Below, piece after piece: positions 31,296-41,994 of a stretch of 64,000 bases of DNA; the stretch's first letter is position 1, and every line of letters begins with the position of its first letter. The position numbers and the translations under genes are program-made. Below the pieces are notes generated by a model. That model was not told the origin of the DNA. It searched no databases and saw only the letters and a list, made by a program, of their open reading frames with translations. This stretch comes from Isoperla grammatica (Eukaryota > Arthropoda > Insecta > Plecoptera > Perlodidae), in the NCBI GenBank assembly GCA_945910005.1, contig OX246747.1, forward strand, positions 5,824,274-5,888,273. Reading direction: 5' to 3'.

Positions 31296-31685
31296 ATGTC
31301 GCCAGCGGAAGCTAGACGACAGATAGGAACGGCGACCCCCGTTACACCGGGACTTTCTTTTTCATCCGCAGTCATGAGCAGTCCATGTTCTCAACGAGAG
31401 ACTGAACTGCTGAATGACAATAGAGCTTTAAAAGCATCGGTGCAAAATTTGACTGCTACTGTGGCACAACAAGCCACACAAATTCAAGACCTCACAAAGC
31501 AATTGAGTGAGCTGATTTCCTTGTTAAGGAAGCCAACGCCTCCATTGGTTCCGTCAGTGGTGGTGGATGGTGATGTGTCCCCGGTGGCTTCCATGTTGTC
31601 TTCAACAGCAACTCCAGCACCACAAGAAACTCATTCAAGCAGTACAAAACCAACTCGCTTGCTTCTAAAGAATAAAAAAGCATAA
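31296..31685 (+). pseudogene. I-clade LINE ORF1, C-terminal part
   Basis: The 129-aa frame begins MSPAEARRQIGTATPVTPGL, followed by a coiled coil (TELLNDNRALKASVQNLTAT, QIQDLTKQLSELISLLRK) and a Ser/Thr/Pro tail ending in a basic run. The region between zinc knuckles and this part is frameshifted. A TAA at about 31683 is the probable ORF1 end. Confidence 0.7.
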
Positions 31686-31869
31686 AAATCAACAGGGTGT
31701 CGATCCCTGTTGATAGTCCATCAACGTCTTATGTCACCAAGGACTTGGTGACAGACGAGTTGATGGATGATAATCCGTTTATGCACCTCCAGGAGCATTC
31801 AAAAAAAAAATCACAAAACATAACAGTTGATGTTATGGTAGACTGTCCCTCCAAACTCTCACAAATCAC

Positions 31870-31980
31870 AAAATAATGGCAAAATTTATTTCATGAAACT
31901 GTCGTGGTTTCTATACAAACCGAGAACAACTCCAACTGTTACTCCGTGACAAACATCCCCTTATTGTTTTCTTGTAAGAA
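31870..31980 (+). pseudogene. Start of the I-clade LINE endonuclease (ORF2), truncated
   Basis: The frame with ATTTCATGAAACTGTCGTGG reads as an APE endonuclease start in which Trp (TGG) has become a stop (TGA), then NCRGFYTNREQLQLLLRDKH and PLIVFL. After about 31975 the sequence switches to another LINE. This is the endonuclease that follows ORF1 in I-clade elements. Confidence 0.7.
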
Positions 31981-32172
31981 ATGATAGATTTAGTTATAAA
32001 GAAAGACCATGGCCTTGATATTCATGTGGTATCTCAGCCAACCATTACGGACCATGAATTGATTCAGATTAATTTAACTAATCATACTAATGATGTGCAG
32101 GGAAAGCATACTATTAGAAAAAGGGATTATGAAAAGTGTAAGGATAAGCTGAATATGTATCTAATAGATCGA
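31981..32172 (+). pseudogene. LINE ORF2 fragment (end of endonuclease), left of SINE
   Basis: The frame IDLVIKKDHGLDIHVVSQPT, then ITDHELIQINL (the SDH-like last endonuclease motif), continues to LNMYLIDR and is interrupted by a SINE with a 12-bp duplication. It resumes at 32563 with DWLYNSDDVNSVANNFVQNI and LDLIAPAR, typical of the endonuclease-RT linker in LINEs without RNase H. Confidence 0.7.
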
Positions 32173-32550
32173 TGATTGATTACTGGGGCTTAACGTCTCA
32201 TATTTATGCAACGATGGCTAATCGAGACGATGAGCGCGTGATAATGAAGATGAGAAAGATGATAATGAAGAATAAAGCCACATCCGAATCAGATCCATTG
32301 TACGCCGCGTGAGTCGTCATACGGGAGTCCAGCAAGGGAGGGCAAGGCCAAGTGGGAGGAGAAATATTCAATGGGACAGTGGGGGGGAAAGGGGATTGGG
32401 GTGTGGACTGCACTTCGTCTGACTTCTCCTCCTCGACCAGTCCGGCTTGGGTGGCCCTACCAGAAGCATACGCTTCCGCCGGCATAGCTCTCGGGATCAG
32501 CAAAGCACGCAAACCTGCCCACCACGATAAGGTGGCAGTCCCTGGGCAGG
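32173..32550 (+). mobile_element. SINE-like element, full type I copy with 12-bp target duplication
   Basis: Flanked by exact ctaatagatcga at 32161-32172 and 32551-32562. The copy runs from tgattgattactggggctta to cagtccctgggcagg and can serve as the type I reference sequence in this window. Confidence 0.92.
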
Positions 32551-32562
32551 CTAATAGATCGA

Positions 32563-32745
32563 GATTGGTTATATAACTCTGATGATGTTAATAGTGTAGC
32601 TAATAATTTTGTTCAAAATATTGTTACAGATCTTGACCTAATTGCCCCTGCTAGAAACTGTGGTCACTACTCAATGTTTGAAATACCCTTGGTTTAATAA
32701 CATGGTTAGAGAAGTGCAAAAAGAAAGGGATTATAATTATGAATG
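32563..32745 (+). pseudogene. LINE ORF2 fragment, right of SINE
   Basis: Continuation of the fragment at 31981: DWLYNSDDVNSVANNFVQNI, then LDLIAPARNCGHYS. After a frame change come PWFNN-like and VREVQKERDYNYECK-like readings (keRD..y motif). It ends before any RT motif. Confidence 0.6.
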
Positions 32746-32817
32746 TAAAATAAAAAAATTTGCCATGCCCACACTACCGTATTCCCCTTCTCCTATTCTC
32801 CCTTTATAGTTTCCACA

Positions 32818-33403
32818 GGTTTGCGATGCTAATATGAAGTTTCTGGACATCGTTGCCCGTTGGCCTGGCTCGGCCCATGACTCGCACATCTACAATAACA
32901 ATGAGCTGAGAAGGCATTTACACAATGCAAAGCTAACTCCTTCAACCTGGCTGCTTGGCGACAGTGGTTATCCACAGAAGTTCCGCCTCATGGTGCGAGT
33001 ATTGCGACCTGTTACACAGGAAGAACGGCATTACAACGAACGTCACAGGTCAACAAGGAATGTTGTTGAAGGGGCATTCGGTGTGCTAAAGATCAGGTGG
33101 TTGTGTCTCTCTAGAGCCGGCACACTGTTGAACACCCCTGCTAACGTTGTGAAGATGATCGGTGCTTGCTGTGTACTGCACAATATTTGCATTGAAAACA
33201 ATGTTCCTCTTCCAGAAGATCCGCCAGATATTGTACCTGGCAATGAGGATGATGCATTGGGTGTTGCAGCATTCAGCACAGGATCTGGCCATTCGCAACA
33301 GAGGAGGCGCTATGCGGGCAGCATTGATTGCTACAAGATTCAACAGGCCCATAGCAGACCAACTGAAACCACATGGGCAGGTGCAAGTTTCAAATTTGAA
33401 TGA
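32818..33403 (+). pseudogene. PIF/Harbinger (HARBI1-like) transposase, C-terminal half
   Basis: Following an acceptor-like ccctttatagtttccacag, the frame opens VCDANMKFLDIVARWPGSAH and then DSHIYNN (second Asp region). It continues WLLGDSGYPQKFRLMVRVLR, RSTRNVVEGAFGVLKIRWLC (catalytic Glu in VEGAFG) and CCVLHNICIENNVPLPED, ending at a TGA at 33401. It joins in phase to the half at 23506-23823, which ends LNVQG; the two lie about 9 kb apart on the same strand. Intact length and absence of stops suggest relatively recent activity or selection. Confidence 0.9.
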
Positions 33404-34130
33404 ACTGTTTGAACAGGGAAATTTGAAGTACGCTTAGGCCTATAGCCATAATATGTCTAATAGTGTAAATTTGTTTTTTTAGTAACTACATAATCATTTT
33501 TTTTCTTTTGAAATGTAATTTAATATCCAGTGTTTGCTTCTTCAAATTTTAAATTTGAAAGCCAAATTTTAAATTTATAGGCCTTAACTAAGAATGTACA
33601 ACTGTTTTAATTGGCCAATTGTATTATTAGGCCTATGCATATGTATTTACTTTTAACAGTAACAATAATGGTATTTTATAAACTTTCAGTATTATTTTGT
33701 GACATTTTGGAAATTTCTTACAATTAAAATCCTTTAAACTCTTTAAATTTAAAATGTCTAGGACCAGCTGTTATCAGTGGAGGCAGAATATCCTGGGTAG
33801 TTCCCATGTGTTGACTGTTATATTTTTGTAATTTTTGAGCTGGAGGTTTTGGGTTCGACCTCCAGACAGGGCCAACTTTTATGACAGTTAATGCTATCAC
33901 TCAATATCAAATAATGATGGAGTTTAGACAATAAGCATTCGCATGAATGCTATAGGCCTAGGGTTGGAGTTGTTTACATGAACTCATTATAATTATTCTG
34001 TTATGGAACGTTAGAAATAACAACGCCCAGTCATTTCCGCAACGGTTAAAACACCACCGCATATCACACCCGCTACACTCAAACACACCATTCCTGCACA
34101 CATGATGCTACACACAAACGTAAAGAAGTT
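33404..34130. other. Spacer between HARBI1-like and MULE-like genes
   Basis: AT-rich, no gene recognised. At 33841-33865 ctggaggttttgggttcgac then ctccag makes an 8-bp stem and contains GGTTCGACCTCC, which resembles a Pol III B box. No matching A box is seen at the right distance. Confidence 0.4.
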
Positions 34131-34133
34131 AAG

Positions 34134-34684
34134 ATGACAAAATTTCAACAGGAACGGCAGCAGATGATAAAATTAGATGCAGAGCAGAATGCAGGTACTT
34201 TAATTGGTGGTGGCCCTCTGGACTTTAAAGCAGGTAGTAAGATTTGCATTTTCCAGGAATTGCATGAATCTTTTCAAAATTGGTGTGCTCTAGGGAACCA
34301 TCCAGTGTTCATTTCCAAATCTTTAAACCTGAATGTGCTTAAGATTCTCCTCGTCTATATTCTGACTTGACATATCGGTGCAAACACCACGGCAATCCTA
34401 GAGTAAGGGGTAAACAAGTGCAGCCACACCAATGCTACAATGGCAAAAATTGTCCTGTAATGATGAATGTTGCTTTTAGGAAACGTACTGGAAAATATTA
34501 CGTTAATAAGGTAATTAATATCCATGAGAATCACGAAGTTAGCTCGGAGATGTTTAAACATTATCCTGATCAGAGACTACTGAATACAGTAGAAGCTAAT
34601 TCAATTGGAGATCTGATCGACCATAAAATTGAAACGAAGGAATTTAAAGAATGTGTCTTCAAACAAACTGGTAAATTGAGTTGA
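34134..34684 (+). pseudogene. MULE transposase N-terminal zinc domain
   Basis: The first frame includes FQELHESFQNWCALGNHPVF. After a slip near 34345 the second frame gives SDLTYRCKHHGNPRVRGKQV and HQCYNGKNCPVMMNVAFRKR, then KVINIHENHEVS. C...H-H with a downstream C and N-H pattern is the WRKY-GCM1-like (FLYWCH/FAR1) fold that binds DNA in MULE and ZSWIM proteins. Confidence 0.65.
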
Positions 34685-34798
34685 CTATGTACATCTATGT
34701 ACATTTATTGTGAATTGTAATCCTTACAAATTTTGTGTTTTTCAGGTTATATTACATTTACACTTGTGGAGTTTAAATACTCTGTTGTAAATAAAGGC

Positions 34799-34835
<37 letters not shown>
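34799..34835. repeat. (ATT)n microsatellite
   Basis: Eleven to twelve ATT/TTA units separate the zinc domain from the catalytic core, where an intron might have been. Confidence 0.95.
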
Positions 34836-34836
<1 letters not shown>

Positions 34837-34922
34837 GCTTTCAAAAAAAGGCGTAGAAAACCTTCATCGAAAACGGAAGTTCGAAGAAATCAGAAATCGG
34901 CAATAGATCTTTAAGCAAAGTT

Positions 34923-35518
34923 GTGATGGATGGATTATTAAAGCTTTCAGAAATTCATGACAACAATATTTATTTGGAAGTAGATTCAAATAACACTTTA
35001 CAGTACCTTCTAATACAAACTCAGTATATGAGAGGTTTAGCAGAGAAGTACTATGATGTTTTCTTTGTTGATGGCACATATAAATTGAATGTAGAAGATT
35101 ACCCTTTGTATGTAATCTTATGTGAAGATGGCACTAAAAAAAGGAAAGCCACTGTGATATTTTTGTTCGAAAAGAGAAGGAAGATTTACTTAGCCCTGCA
35201 TTTGAAAACTTTATAGAACTTACTCCTGTTGTGAATGATAAATGCAAAGTTATTGTAGTCGATAAAGACATTACTGAAATAAACGTATTTCTTCCTGGAA
35301 GTAGCATACTGTTATGTAAATGGCATGTTTTAAAGAGAGTGAAAGAGAGGCTTAATGCCGACGGTTATAATAAAATGGTGAAGGATCAACTTTTCAAAAT
35401 GTTTCAGCCCGCTTTATTTCCATTCTCCGAGAAAGAGTATTTAGATAATGTAAATGAGTTGCGTAACGTTGCACCTAAACATTTTTTGAATTACTTTGAA
35501 AAAACTGGCATTCAATGA
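34923..35518 (+). pseudogene. MULE transposase catalytic core
   Basis: The first frame gives YYDVFFVDGTYKLNVEDYPL and YVILCEDG (first Asp in VDGTY). After a frame change near 35200 the second gives IVVDKDITEINVFLPGSSIL (second Asp in DKD) and LLCKWHVLKRVKERL, the C-x2-H motif unique to MULE transposases. The third acidic residue should lie in the region after 35595. The frame loses phase at the end (FNYFEKTGIQ). Confidence 0.75.
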
Positions 35519-36072
35519 AAGAGACGTGGTTTATGGCATATAGGAAGCAGTTGCCCACATTAGGTAATGATACCAATACTAGGATTGAGTCATCCAAAAA
35601 CTGAAGGCTCTCATTAGACATACATATTATTTGCATGAAGCCGTTGAGAGGCTTGTATATTTTGTTCGCACTTTGGAAACAGCATGCATTTATATTTGTT
35701 TGCATACATTGCATACATTTATAAATACCAAACACACTGATGAGTTGCATACAGAAACATCAGAAGTGTGTACTCAAAAGTATCAAAAATAGTTGTTTAC
35801 CAAAATGATAAGTTGAAGATAAGTGGCACTTTAGAATTCTTACAGTTTCAACATTTCAACATCATGTGTCATTGTCAACAATAAAAGTGATGTTATTAAT
35901 GAAAACTTCACGAAATGTTCTTGCACTTTTTCATGCAGCATTCTTTGCAATGTGCACACTTGCTTTATGCTCGTCGGGAAAGCGATATTGCCATGGTCAA
36001 TCCTTCTTTGATTCAAGAACGCTAGAGGAAGGAAACTTACAGGGAAATTTTTGAAATGCCGCAAGGAATTTC
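35519..36072 (+). pseudogene. MULE transposase, segment between core and SWIM
   Basis: Frames give RIESS, then KLKALIRHTYYLHEAVERLV and YFVRTLETACIYICLHTLHT. The RIES...K.h..... pattern is where MULE proteins carry the catalytic Glu. Further on, FTKCSCTFSCSILCNVHTCF resembles a first Cys/His-rich motif. All of it is repeated, with differences, in the units downstream. Confidence 0.55.
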
Positions 36073-36300
36073 TTGTGCATCTCCATAAAAAACGATCAAG
36101 TGAGTTCGGCTTCGTGCAAATGTCCTAGGGGGACTCTGCGGTGTCACCACATGGCCACAGCATTGCTGTATGCAGCCGAAAGTTTCAGTAAAACAGATTT
36201 GTCTTGTTCGTGGAACAAACCGTCCACGTCGAAAACAATGGCATCAAATGTAAAAGTAATTGAAGATATTTGGACCCCATCCAGGACATATAAGATCTAG
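36073..36300 (+). pseudogene. SWIM zinc finger of the MULE transposase
   Basis: The frame contains SSASCKCPRGTLRCHHMATA and then LLYAAE: C-x-C-x6-C-x-H, the SWIM signature, followed by a helix. It ends with VKVIEDIWTPSR. Identical or near-identical copies occur at 39294-39521, 46528-46755 and 52198-52425. Confidence 0.8.
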
Positions 36301-36953
36301 GCCAGTCGTAGGCCTATCCTAGGTAGGCCCTAGCCTGGACTTGTGTGCAGGCCCAAGCCTCAATAAGTCTCTAATTTCTGGGTCAATTGCTCATTCAACT
36401 ATTATGAAATTGTTGCAAGTGCAGCCCTGGCTGTTACGTGACATGATAGCAATGACGAAGCGACACTAAATTCAAGTTGTATAATTAATTTCCCCCCACT
36501 GAAAACAACAATCTCATCTTGTATTAAAATTACCATGTAGAGCTTGAATGATAGCGTAACTGCCTTTTGAGTGGTGATGATAACCTTTAGCCTACTAGAA
36601 CTCTAATGTGTGTAATATCAGGATTTAGCCTCAACCGGGAACCGAGCCCTGAAGACTACAAGTGGCTTCATGATTCAACGAAGGCTACACATCCCCATCT
36701 TGGAACCCTGTGGTTGTCTGATGAGTCTGTGGCAGGTCCGTTATTCTGAACACTCCAGGCATGGGCCTTCCAACCTTTTGCGGCTATGCATTGTAATAAT
36801 ATTTTTTTACTAAAAATACATAGGCCTACCGTATGTCTGATATTATTTGGTTTAATTGCTCGGTATCTGTTTAACACGGACTTTGAGATCGTACTACATA
36901 GGCCTACTACAAGGCTGGTTCGTGCTGAAAAAGGCGTGGTTAACCGCTTGCTA
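36301..36953. repeat. 3' flank of the MULE copy, also carried by the tandem units
   Basis: Non-coding sequence rich in taggcctac words. It matches 39522-40135 and the equivalent parts of the next two units, and the match stops at ggcgtggttaaccgcttg. Confidence 0.8.
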
Positions 36954-37220
36954 AACGTACGTATGTACGCACCTCGGTCCGCATATGTTTATCATGCAAT
37001 TTGAGATCGCGCAGACCGTGCTGGCTCTACTTCTTCTTACGAGGTCGAACTCGGCTCGCGTGGTCAACGTAGTCGGAACTTGATTGATTGTACAATTGTG
37101 ATAAATAGCTTTCTATAGGTAGCTAAGTAAATGAAAAAAATAAAAAAATAATATTCTGCCAACGTACAAGTGTTAGTTCCAAGAATAAACCGTTTCTCAT
37201 GGTAACAATTTTTATATTTC

Positions 37221-37518
37221 AGGTGAAAATATATCCACTGTTGCAGAAGCAATTGACTTATCCATATCGACCCCAGATGCAAGTGTGGAAACATTTGTCA
37301 ACAGTCTCTCTCTCAGTCAGCAATCCATAATTACTATTGTTCGGCTGCTGTCGCGTGAACGGACATACGGACAGATAAACGGACAGACAGACAGATGGAC
37401 GGTCAAGGTTGCGGATGGCCCTGCACACATCCTTGTACGTCACTACCCGGCCGGTAAAGTTCACGGTCAGCTGGTCACTCATACCTTGGCTGGTGGTTGG
37501 TGGCCTCATAGGTGTTAG
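37221..37518 (+). pseudogene. Upstream part of the nucleoprotein-like frame, copy A
   Basis: After an acceptor-like tttttatatttcag the frame reads STVAEAIDLSISTPDASVET and later SLSLSQQSIITIVRLLSRER, to a stop at 37518. The first 117 bases are unique to this copy. In the other copies the frame begins from unrelated sequence (MDIKKEKTKMW) that joins at the unit border at 37338. It overlaps the main ORF in another phase, so a frameshift lies at about 37480-37510 in every copy. Endogenous viral element; no function implied. Confidence 0.5.
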
Positions 37519-38455
37519 ACCAAATGAGTATGAAGTTGCAGTGTGTCTACTGGACAAGGGCCCCTCCATAGCAGAAACTCACCAGCGAGTAGCCTTTTTA
37601 GGCATGTCGTTTCTGACCACACTGGCCAAGCCAGTAGATGGGAATAACAGCGCCTATCTCTCAAAACGGTGGAAAGCCGCTCTTGCAGGAGCATCAGCTC
37701 TTGACTTGATAGATGCCGAGGACCTAACTGAAAGACAAATCAATTTGCTCTGCGGTGTTTCAGACAACAACCAGAAATACAAGAACGCTCTGATGTCATT
37801 CATCAAATTGGTTATCTCATATGTAGAAAACACCACCTCTCTGAAAGGGCACGTTATGACTCAGGTTCGACTTATTTATCACTATGCCCAAATGAAGTCA
37901 GTAGAGCTAATGGAAAACATGATCAATAGGGGCACATCGGCCTTGTACCTCCAAGTAATAGCGGCTGAGGCTGTAGCATTTACCAGGGCTATAAATGCCT
38001 ACAAAGCCAGGGCGGGCAACATGGCTCCATATGGAAGGCTGCTCTGCATTCCCGGCGTTGAAGAGCTTAACACAAAGAAATATGCCAATTTGTATAATGC
38101 AGCCTACACGTGGGGAATAGCCACAAAACAGATAAATGCCAACTTCGTACAGACTGCAGTCCCACTGGCAACTAGTGCCCTGGCTGTCAGAAGACTGGTG
38201 AACAAGGCCTCATCCGGAGCCTCATCCTCTAGGCCAAAGCTTTGTGAGCTTTTTTTTTCCAAAGTACAAAAAAAAAAATCCCCATCGTTGAAGTGTCACC
38301 TTGTCCCAGAAGGATGCAAACAAGGCCTAAAAATGAGTTCAAATATGGAAATAAAGCATGATTTCAGTAATAAAGTTTACGAAATTTACTTTCATTTACT
38401 GGAAGTGTGTGTTATAAAAGTACTTACCATAGTTTTGTCTTTTATATTATGTTAA
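37409..38455 (+). pseudogene. Nucleoprotein-like endogenous viral sequence, copy A
   Basis: 348-aa frame; the first 30 or so residues are out-of-phase reading of the upstream frame, and the credible protein starts near LIGVRPNEYEVAVCLLDKG. It is alpha-helical, with AYLSKRWKAALAGASALDLI, a central VRLIYHYAQMKSVELMENMI, and KYANLYNAAYTWGIATKQIN near residues 225-250. Size and helical layout fit the nucleoprotein of mononegavirus-type viruses (chuvirus-like most likely), which arthropod genomes often carry as insertions. Assignment is by general resemblance, not a signature motif. A T-run and A-run near the end (38248-38280) precede a low-complexity tail. Confidence 0.5.
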
Positions 38456-38546
38456 TTTCTTGAAAGCACTGGTCATCGAAATTATATCTTAATCATATTA
38501 AATTCAATGCACGTACACGCTCCAGTGGCAGCCGCCATTGTTCTCT

Positions 38547-38567
38547 CCCCTAGGGGTCCCCTAGGGG
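38547..38567. repeat. CCCCTAGGGG palindrome pair, unit A (half-site)
   Basis: Two CCCCTAGGGG palindromes separated by T. Units B and C have four of them around TTCGCGAA. It lies between the nucleoprotein-like frame and the MULE-derived part. Confidence 0.9.
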
Positions 38568-38585
38568 ATGACTATGAATTCCGGC

Positions 38586-40135
38586 CTTAATGCCGACGGT
38601 TATAATAAAATGGTGAAGGATCAACTTTTCAAAATTTTCCAGTCCGCTTTATTTTCATTCTCCGAGAAAGAGTCTTTAGATAATGTAAATGAGTTGCGAA
38701 CGTTGCACCTAAACATTTTTGGAATAACTTTGAAAAACCTGGCATTCAATAAAAGAGACGTGGTTTATGGCATATAAGAAGCCTGTGTCCACATTAGGTA
38801 ATGATACCAATACTAGGATTGAGTCATCCAAAAACTGAAGGCTCTCATTAGACATACATATTATTTGCATGAAGCCGTTGAGAGGCTTGCATATTTTGTT
38901 CGCACTTTGGAAACAGCATGCATTTATATTTTTTTGCATACATTGCATACATTTATAAATACCAAACACACTGATGAGTTGCATACAGAAATATCAGAAG
39001 TGTGTACTCAAAAGTATCAAAAATAGTTGTTTACCAAATTGATAAGTTGAAGACAAATTCTTACAGTTCCAACATTACAACATCATGTGTCATTGTCAAC
39101 AATAAAAGTTATGTTATTAATGAAGACTTCACGAAATGTTCTTGCAGTTTTTCATGCAGCATTCTTTGCAATGTGCACACTTGCTTTATGGTCGTCGGGA
39201 AAGCGATAATGCCATGGTCAATCCTTCTTTGATTCAAGAACGCTAGAGGAAGGAAACTTACAGGGAAATTTTTGAAATGCCGCAAGGAATTTCTTGTGCA
39301 TCTCCATAAAAAACGATCAAGTGAGTTCGGCTTCGTGCAAATGTCCTAGGGGGACTCTGCGGTGTCACCACATGGCCACAGCATTGCTGTATGCAGCCGA
39401 AAGTTTCAGTAAAACAGATTTGTCTTGTTCGAGGAACAAACCGTCCACGTCGAAAACAATGGCATCAAATGTAAAAGTAATTGAAGATATTTGGACCCCA
39501 TCCAGGTCAGGTAAGATCTAGGCCTAGTCGTAGGCCTATCCTAGGTAAGCCCTAGCCTGGACTTGCGTGCAGGCCCAAGCCTAAATAAGCCTCTAAGTTC
39601 TGGGTCAATTGCGCATTCAACTATTATGAAATTGTTGCAATGACGAGGCGACACTAAATTCAAGTTGTATAATTACTTTCCCCCCACTGAAAACAACAAT
39701 CTCATCTTGTATTAAAATTACCATGTAGAGCTTCAATGATAACGTAACTGCCTTTTGAGTGGTGATGATAACCTTTAGCCTACTAGAACTATAATGTGTG
39801 TTAATCTCAGGATTTAGCCTCAACCGGGAACCGAACCCTGAAGACTACAAGTGGCTTCATGATTCAATGAAGGCTACACATCCCCATCTTGGAACCGTGT
39901 GGATGTCTGATGAGCCTGTGGCTGTGGCAGGTCTGTTATTCTGAACACTCCAGGCATAGCCCTACAAACCTTTTGCGGCTATGCATTGTAATAATATTTG
40001 TTTACTTAAAATACATAGGCCTACCGTATGTCTGATATTATTTGGTTTAATTGCTCGGTATCTGTTTAACACGGACTTTGAGATCGTACTACATACTACA
40101 AGGCTGGTTCGTGCTGAAAAAGGCGTGGTTAACCG
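38586..40135 (+). pseudogene. Truncated MULE transposase 3' half, unit A
   Basis: Matches 35351-36953 from cttaatgccgacggttataa onward, with the same SWIM segment at 39294-39521. It has lost phase: the core end reads GLNADGYNKMVKDQLFKIFQ and then stops at 38777. Small deletions (for example about 15 bases near 39055) separate it from the upstream copy. Confidence 0.85.
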
Positions 40136-40514
40136 GCTGTGCGAGTCGCGCGCGGAGACCAGCGATGCGCCAACACAACTTCGTGTTTACCATTTTTTTT
40201 TTGTGCTCCAAAGAAATGGTATGTGGCCGACGATATGATCATTCTTCAGAGATTTTAATGCCCTTTCTTATGGATATTATAGTTTTTCGTTACAAAAATC
40301 CATGTTTAACGTGTCGTCAGTTAAATTGTACGGTGTGTTCGGTCCATTTTAGTTTTATGACCACAGGTTTAATATTTTTGAATGTACAGAGTTGCAAAAC
40401 ATAACAAATGTAGGCGAGTGAATTCTTCGGGCTATAACATGTTTTCTATGTTGATAACTTATTTAGTCTTTTTTAAAACGAGTGGCAACTGTTTGTGCGT
40501 AACTGTGCGTAACG

Positions 40515-40814
40515 GTGTGGAGAGTGTCTCCGCGCGGTGGCAGTTTCATGAAGCTCAACTCCGCGAGCGGAGCGGGAGACAAGATTCGAGCGAGAGGCAT
40601 CACTGGCAGGTGGTGGAATGGCATGCCAGACGTAGGGGTAGGAAGGTGTGTCCTCGAGGCATACACTAGTCTATGCGAGGAGGTTTTGTCATACCGCACA
40701 ATAACAACAGACAGACTTCCTGGTCAACCCATCCATTCTATAACAGTTGTTTTGCAGACAGACCAAGATACGAACCGTATAAATGGGCTTGACCCGGAAC
40801 TAATTGGTACATAA
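40515..40814 (+). other. Unrecognised ORF repeated in units A, B and C
   Basis: The 99-aa frame includes GITGRWWNGMPDVGVGRCVL, LCEEVLSYRTITTDRLPGQP and VVLQTDQDTNRINGLDPELI. It is preserved without stops at 47749-48048 and 53429-53728. Its composition looks protein-like from about residue 28 on. It may be another piece of the same integrated virus or an exon; I cannot name it. Confidence 0.35.
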
Positions 40815-40869
40815 TTTTTTTGATCAGAAGTTGTTACTTATGTATATCTACATGCACATTAGAAACTCT

Positions 40870-41250
40870 ACCGCTGTCCGACACCCCTGATTAGCGTAAT
40901 TAATTAAAATGTAAAAATTAATTAATGCTCATATTAATTATTTTTGAAGATTATTGGTTATTTATATTTTTACTACATCAAGCAATTAATTTTGTTATTT
41001 AAAAAATTACTTACATCAATATATGTCCTCCGGTAATCATTAATTAATTATCATTAATTATAATAGCAATTTCAATAAAATGCTTCCCGTGTAAAATTGG
41101 TACTATTGAATATTGTTTTGACAGTTTTATAAATAAGAATAATAACATAAAAAACATGTGTAGAAACTTTACTGCAATCAAAATATTATTAATATGATAA
41201 ATCAGCATAAATAATAATTAATTATCACGTTAATAACTGACATTTGTACA
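40870..41250. other. AT-rich island with repeated TTAATTAA words
   Basis: Very AT-rich sequence with many attaattaa palindromes, present in units A, B and C at the same place. No gene. Confidence 0.7.
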
Positions 41251-41379
41251 AATTTGAACATATGCAATATGTTATGCAATATGGTATCAAAAGAAAGCTT
41301 CTGATACGTCGATTTTAATATTGGTACTCTCAGGGTCATTCGAACACATTTCCAAAGTTTTTATAGGGGGGCAGAAAGA

Positions 41380-41545
41380 ATGGGAGGGGGGGGGGGGGAT
41401 AAATGAAGAATATCTTCAAACGTATCAAACGAAAGCTATTACGTGGTTATTAGTAGAAATACTTTTAGAGTGATGAAATACGATATAGCCTACCCTAGTG
41501 TTGGGCTAATAGAGGGAGGGGGGGGTGGGGGAGGGGGGGGGGGCG
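41380..41545. repeat. G-rich tracts (two poly-G runs)
   Basis: Runs of 12 or more G at about 41386-41398 and 41517-41544, with lengths differing between units (48620, 48750, 54300, 54430). Such tracts can form G-quadruplexes; length variation fits slippage. Confidence 0.85.
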
Positions 41546-41994
41546 GTAAACAGTGTTCTCGTTTCCCAATTTTACGTCTGATTTTTTACACTGATTTCAC
41601 TTTTTAGAGATGGGGTCCGATTACTCTGATACTAAACCCAGAAGAAAATTATCTGTTCCCATCTACGGGTCGTGAAAGCCTCCAACAACTTAACATCTTT
41701 ATGAATTCAAAAACATTGCTCCGCCTTCATTACATGAGTATTTTCTGGATTGATTGATTGATTAATGTAGCGCGCCTTCGATCGAGGAGCGGGCGCGCCT
41801 CCACGTCGAAATTAAATTAAAAAAATTACTCATTTCGAAGTCGGTTTTTCATTTGTAGCTCGGGAACGACCCACGTCAGCCACATGTTTGATGCAAACTA
41901 GCTTGCATTTTAAGTGTTCCGTAAATCTAAATTATTGTTTATGGCTCTTAAACTTTTTTTGAGAATGTGTTTACCACTGAAGTACGGAAAAATA

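Larger units (their letters stand above)
34134..36300 (+). mobile_element. MULE-type transposase with SWIM zinc finger, degenerate (progenitor-like copy)
   Basis: In order: an N-terminal FAR1/WRKY-like zinc region (34134-34684), the MULE catalytic core (34923-35518), a helical region (to about 35780) and a SWIM finger (36073-36300). Frames change near 34345, 34690-34900, 35200, 35595 and later. The 3' half (from 35351) is the source or sister of the copies in the tandem array downstream. Terminal inverted repeats were not recognised. Confidence 0.75.

Noticed and set aside
33830..33866. tRNA gene with B box GGTTCGACCTCC
   Set aside because: No A box at the required distance and no acceptor stem; the motif lies in a simple 8-bp hairpin.
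37285..37518. Treating the upstream frame as an independent gene
   Set aside because: It overlaps and continues into the nucleoprotein-like frame with one phase change; it is better explained as the same broken sequence.
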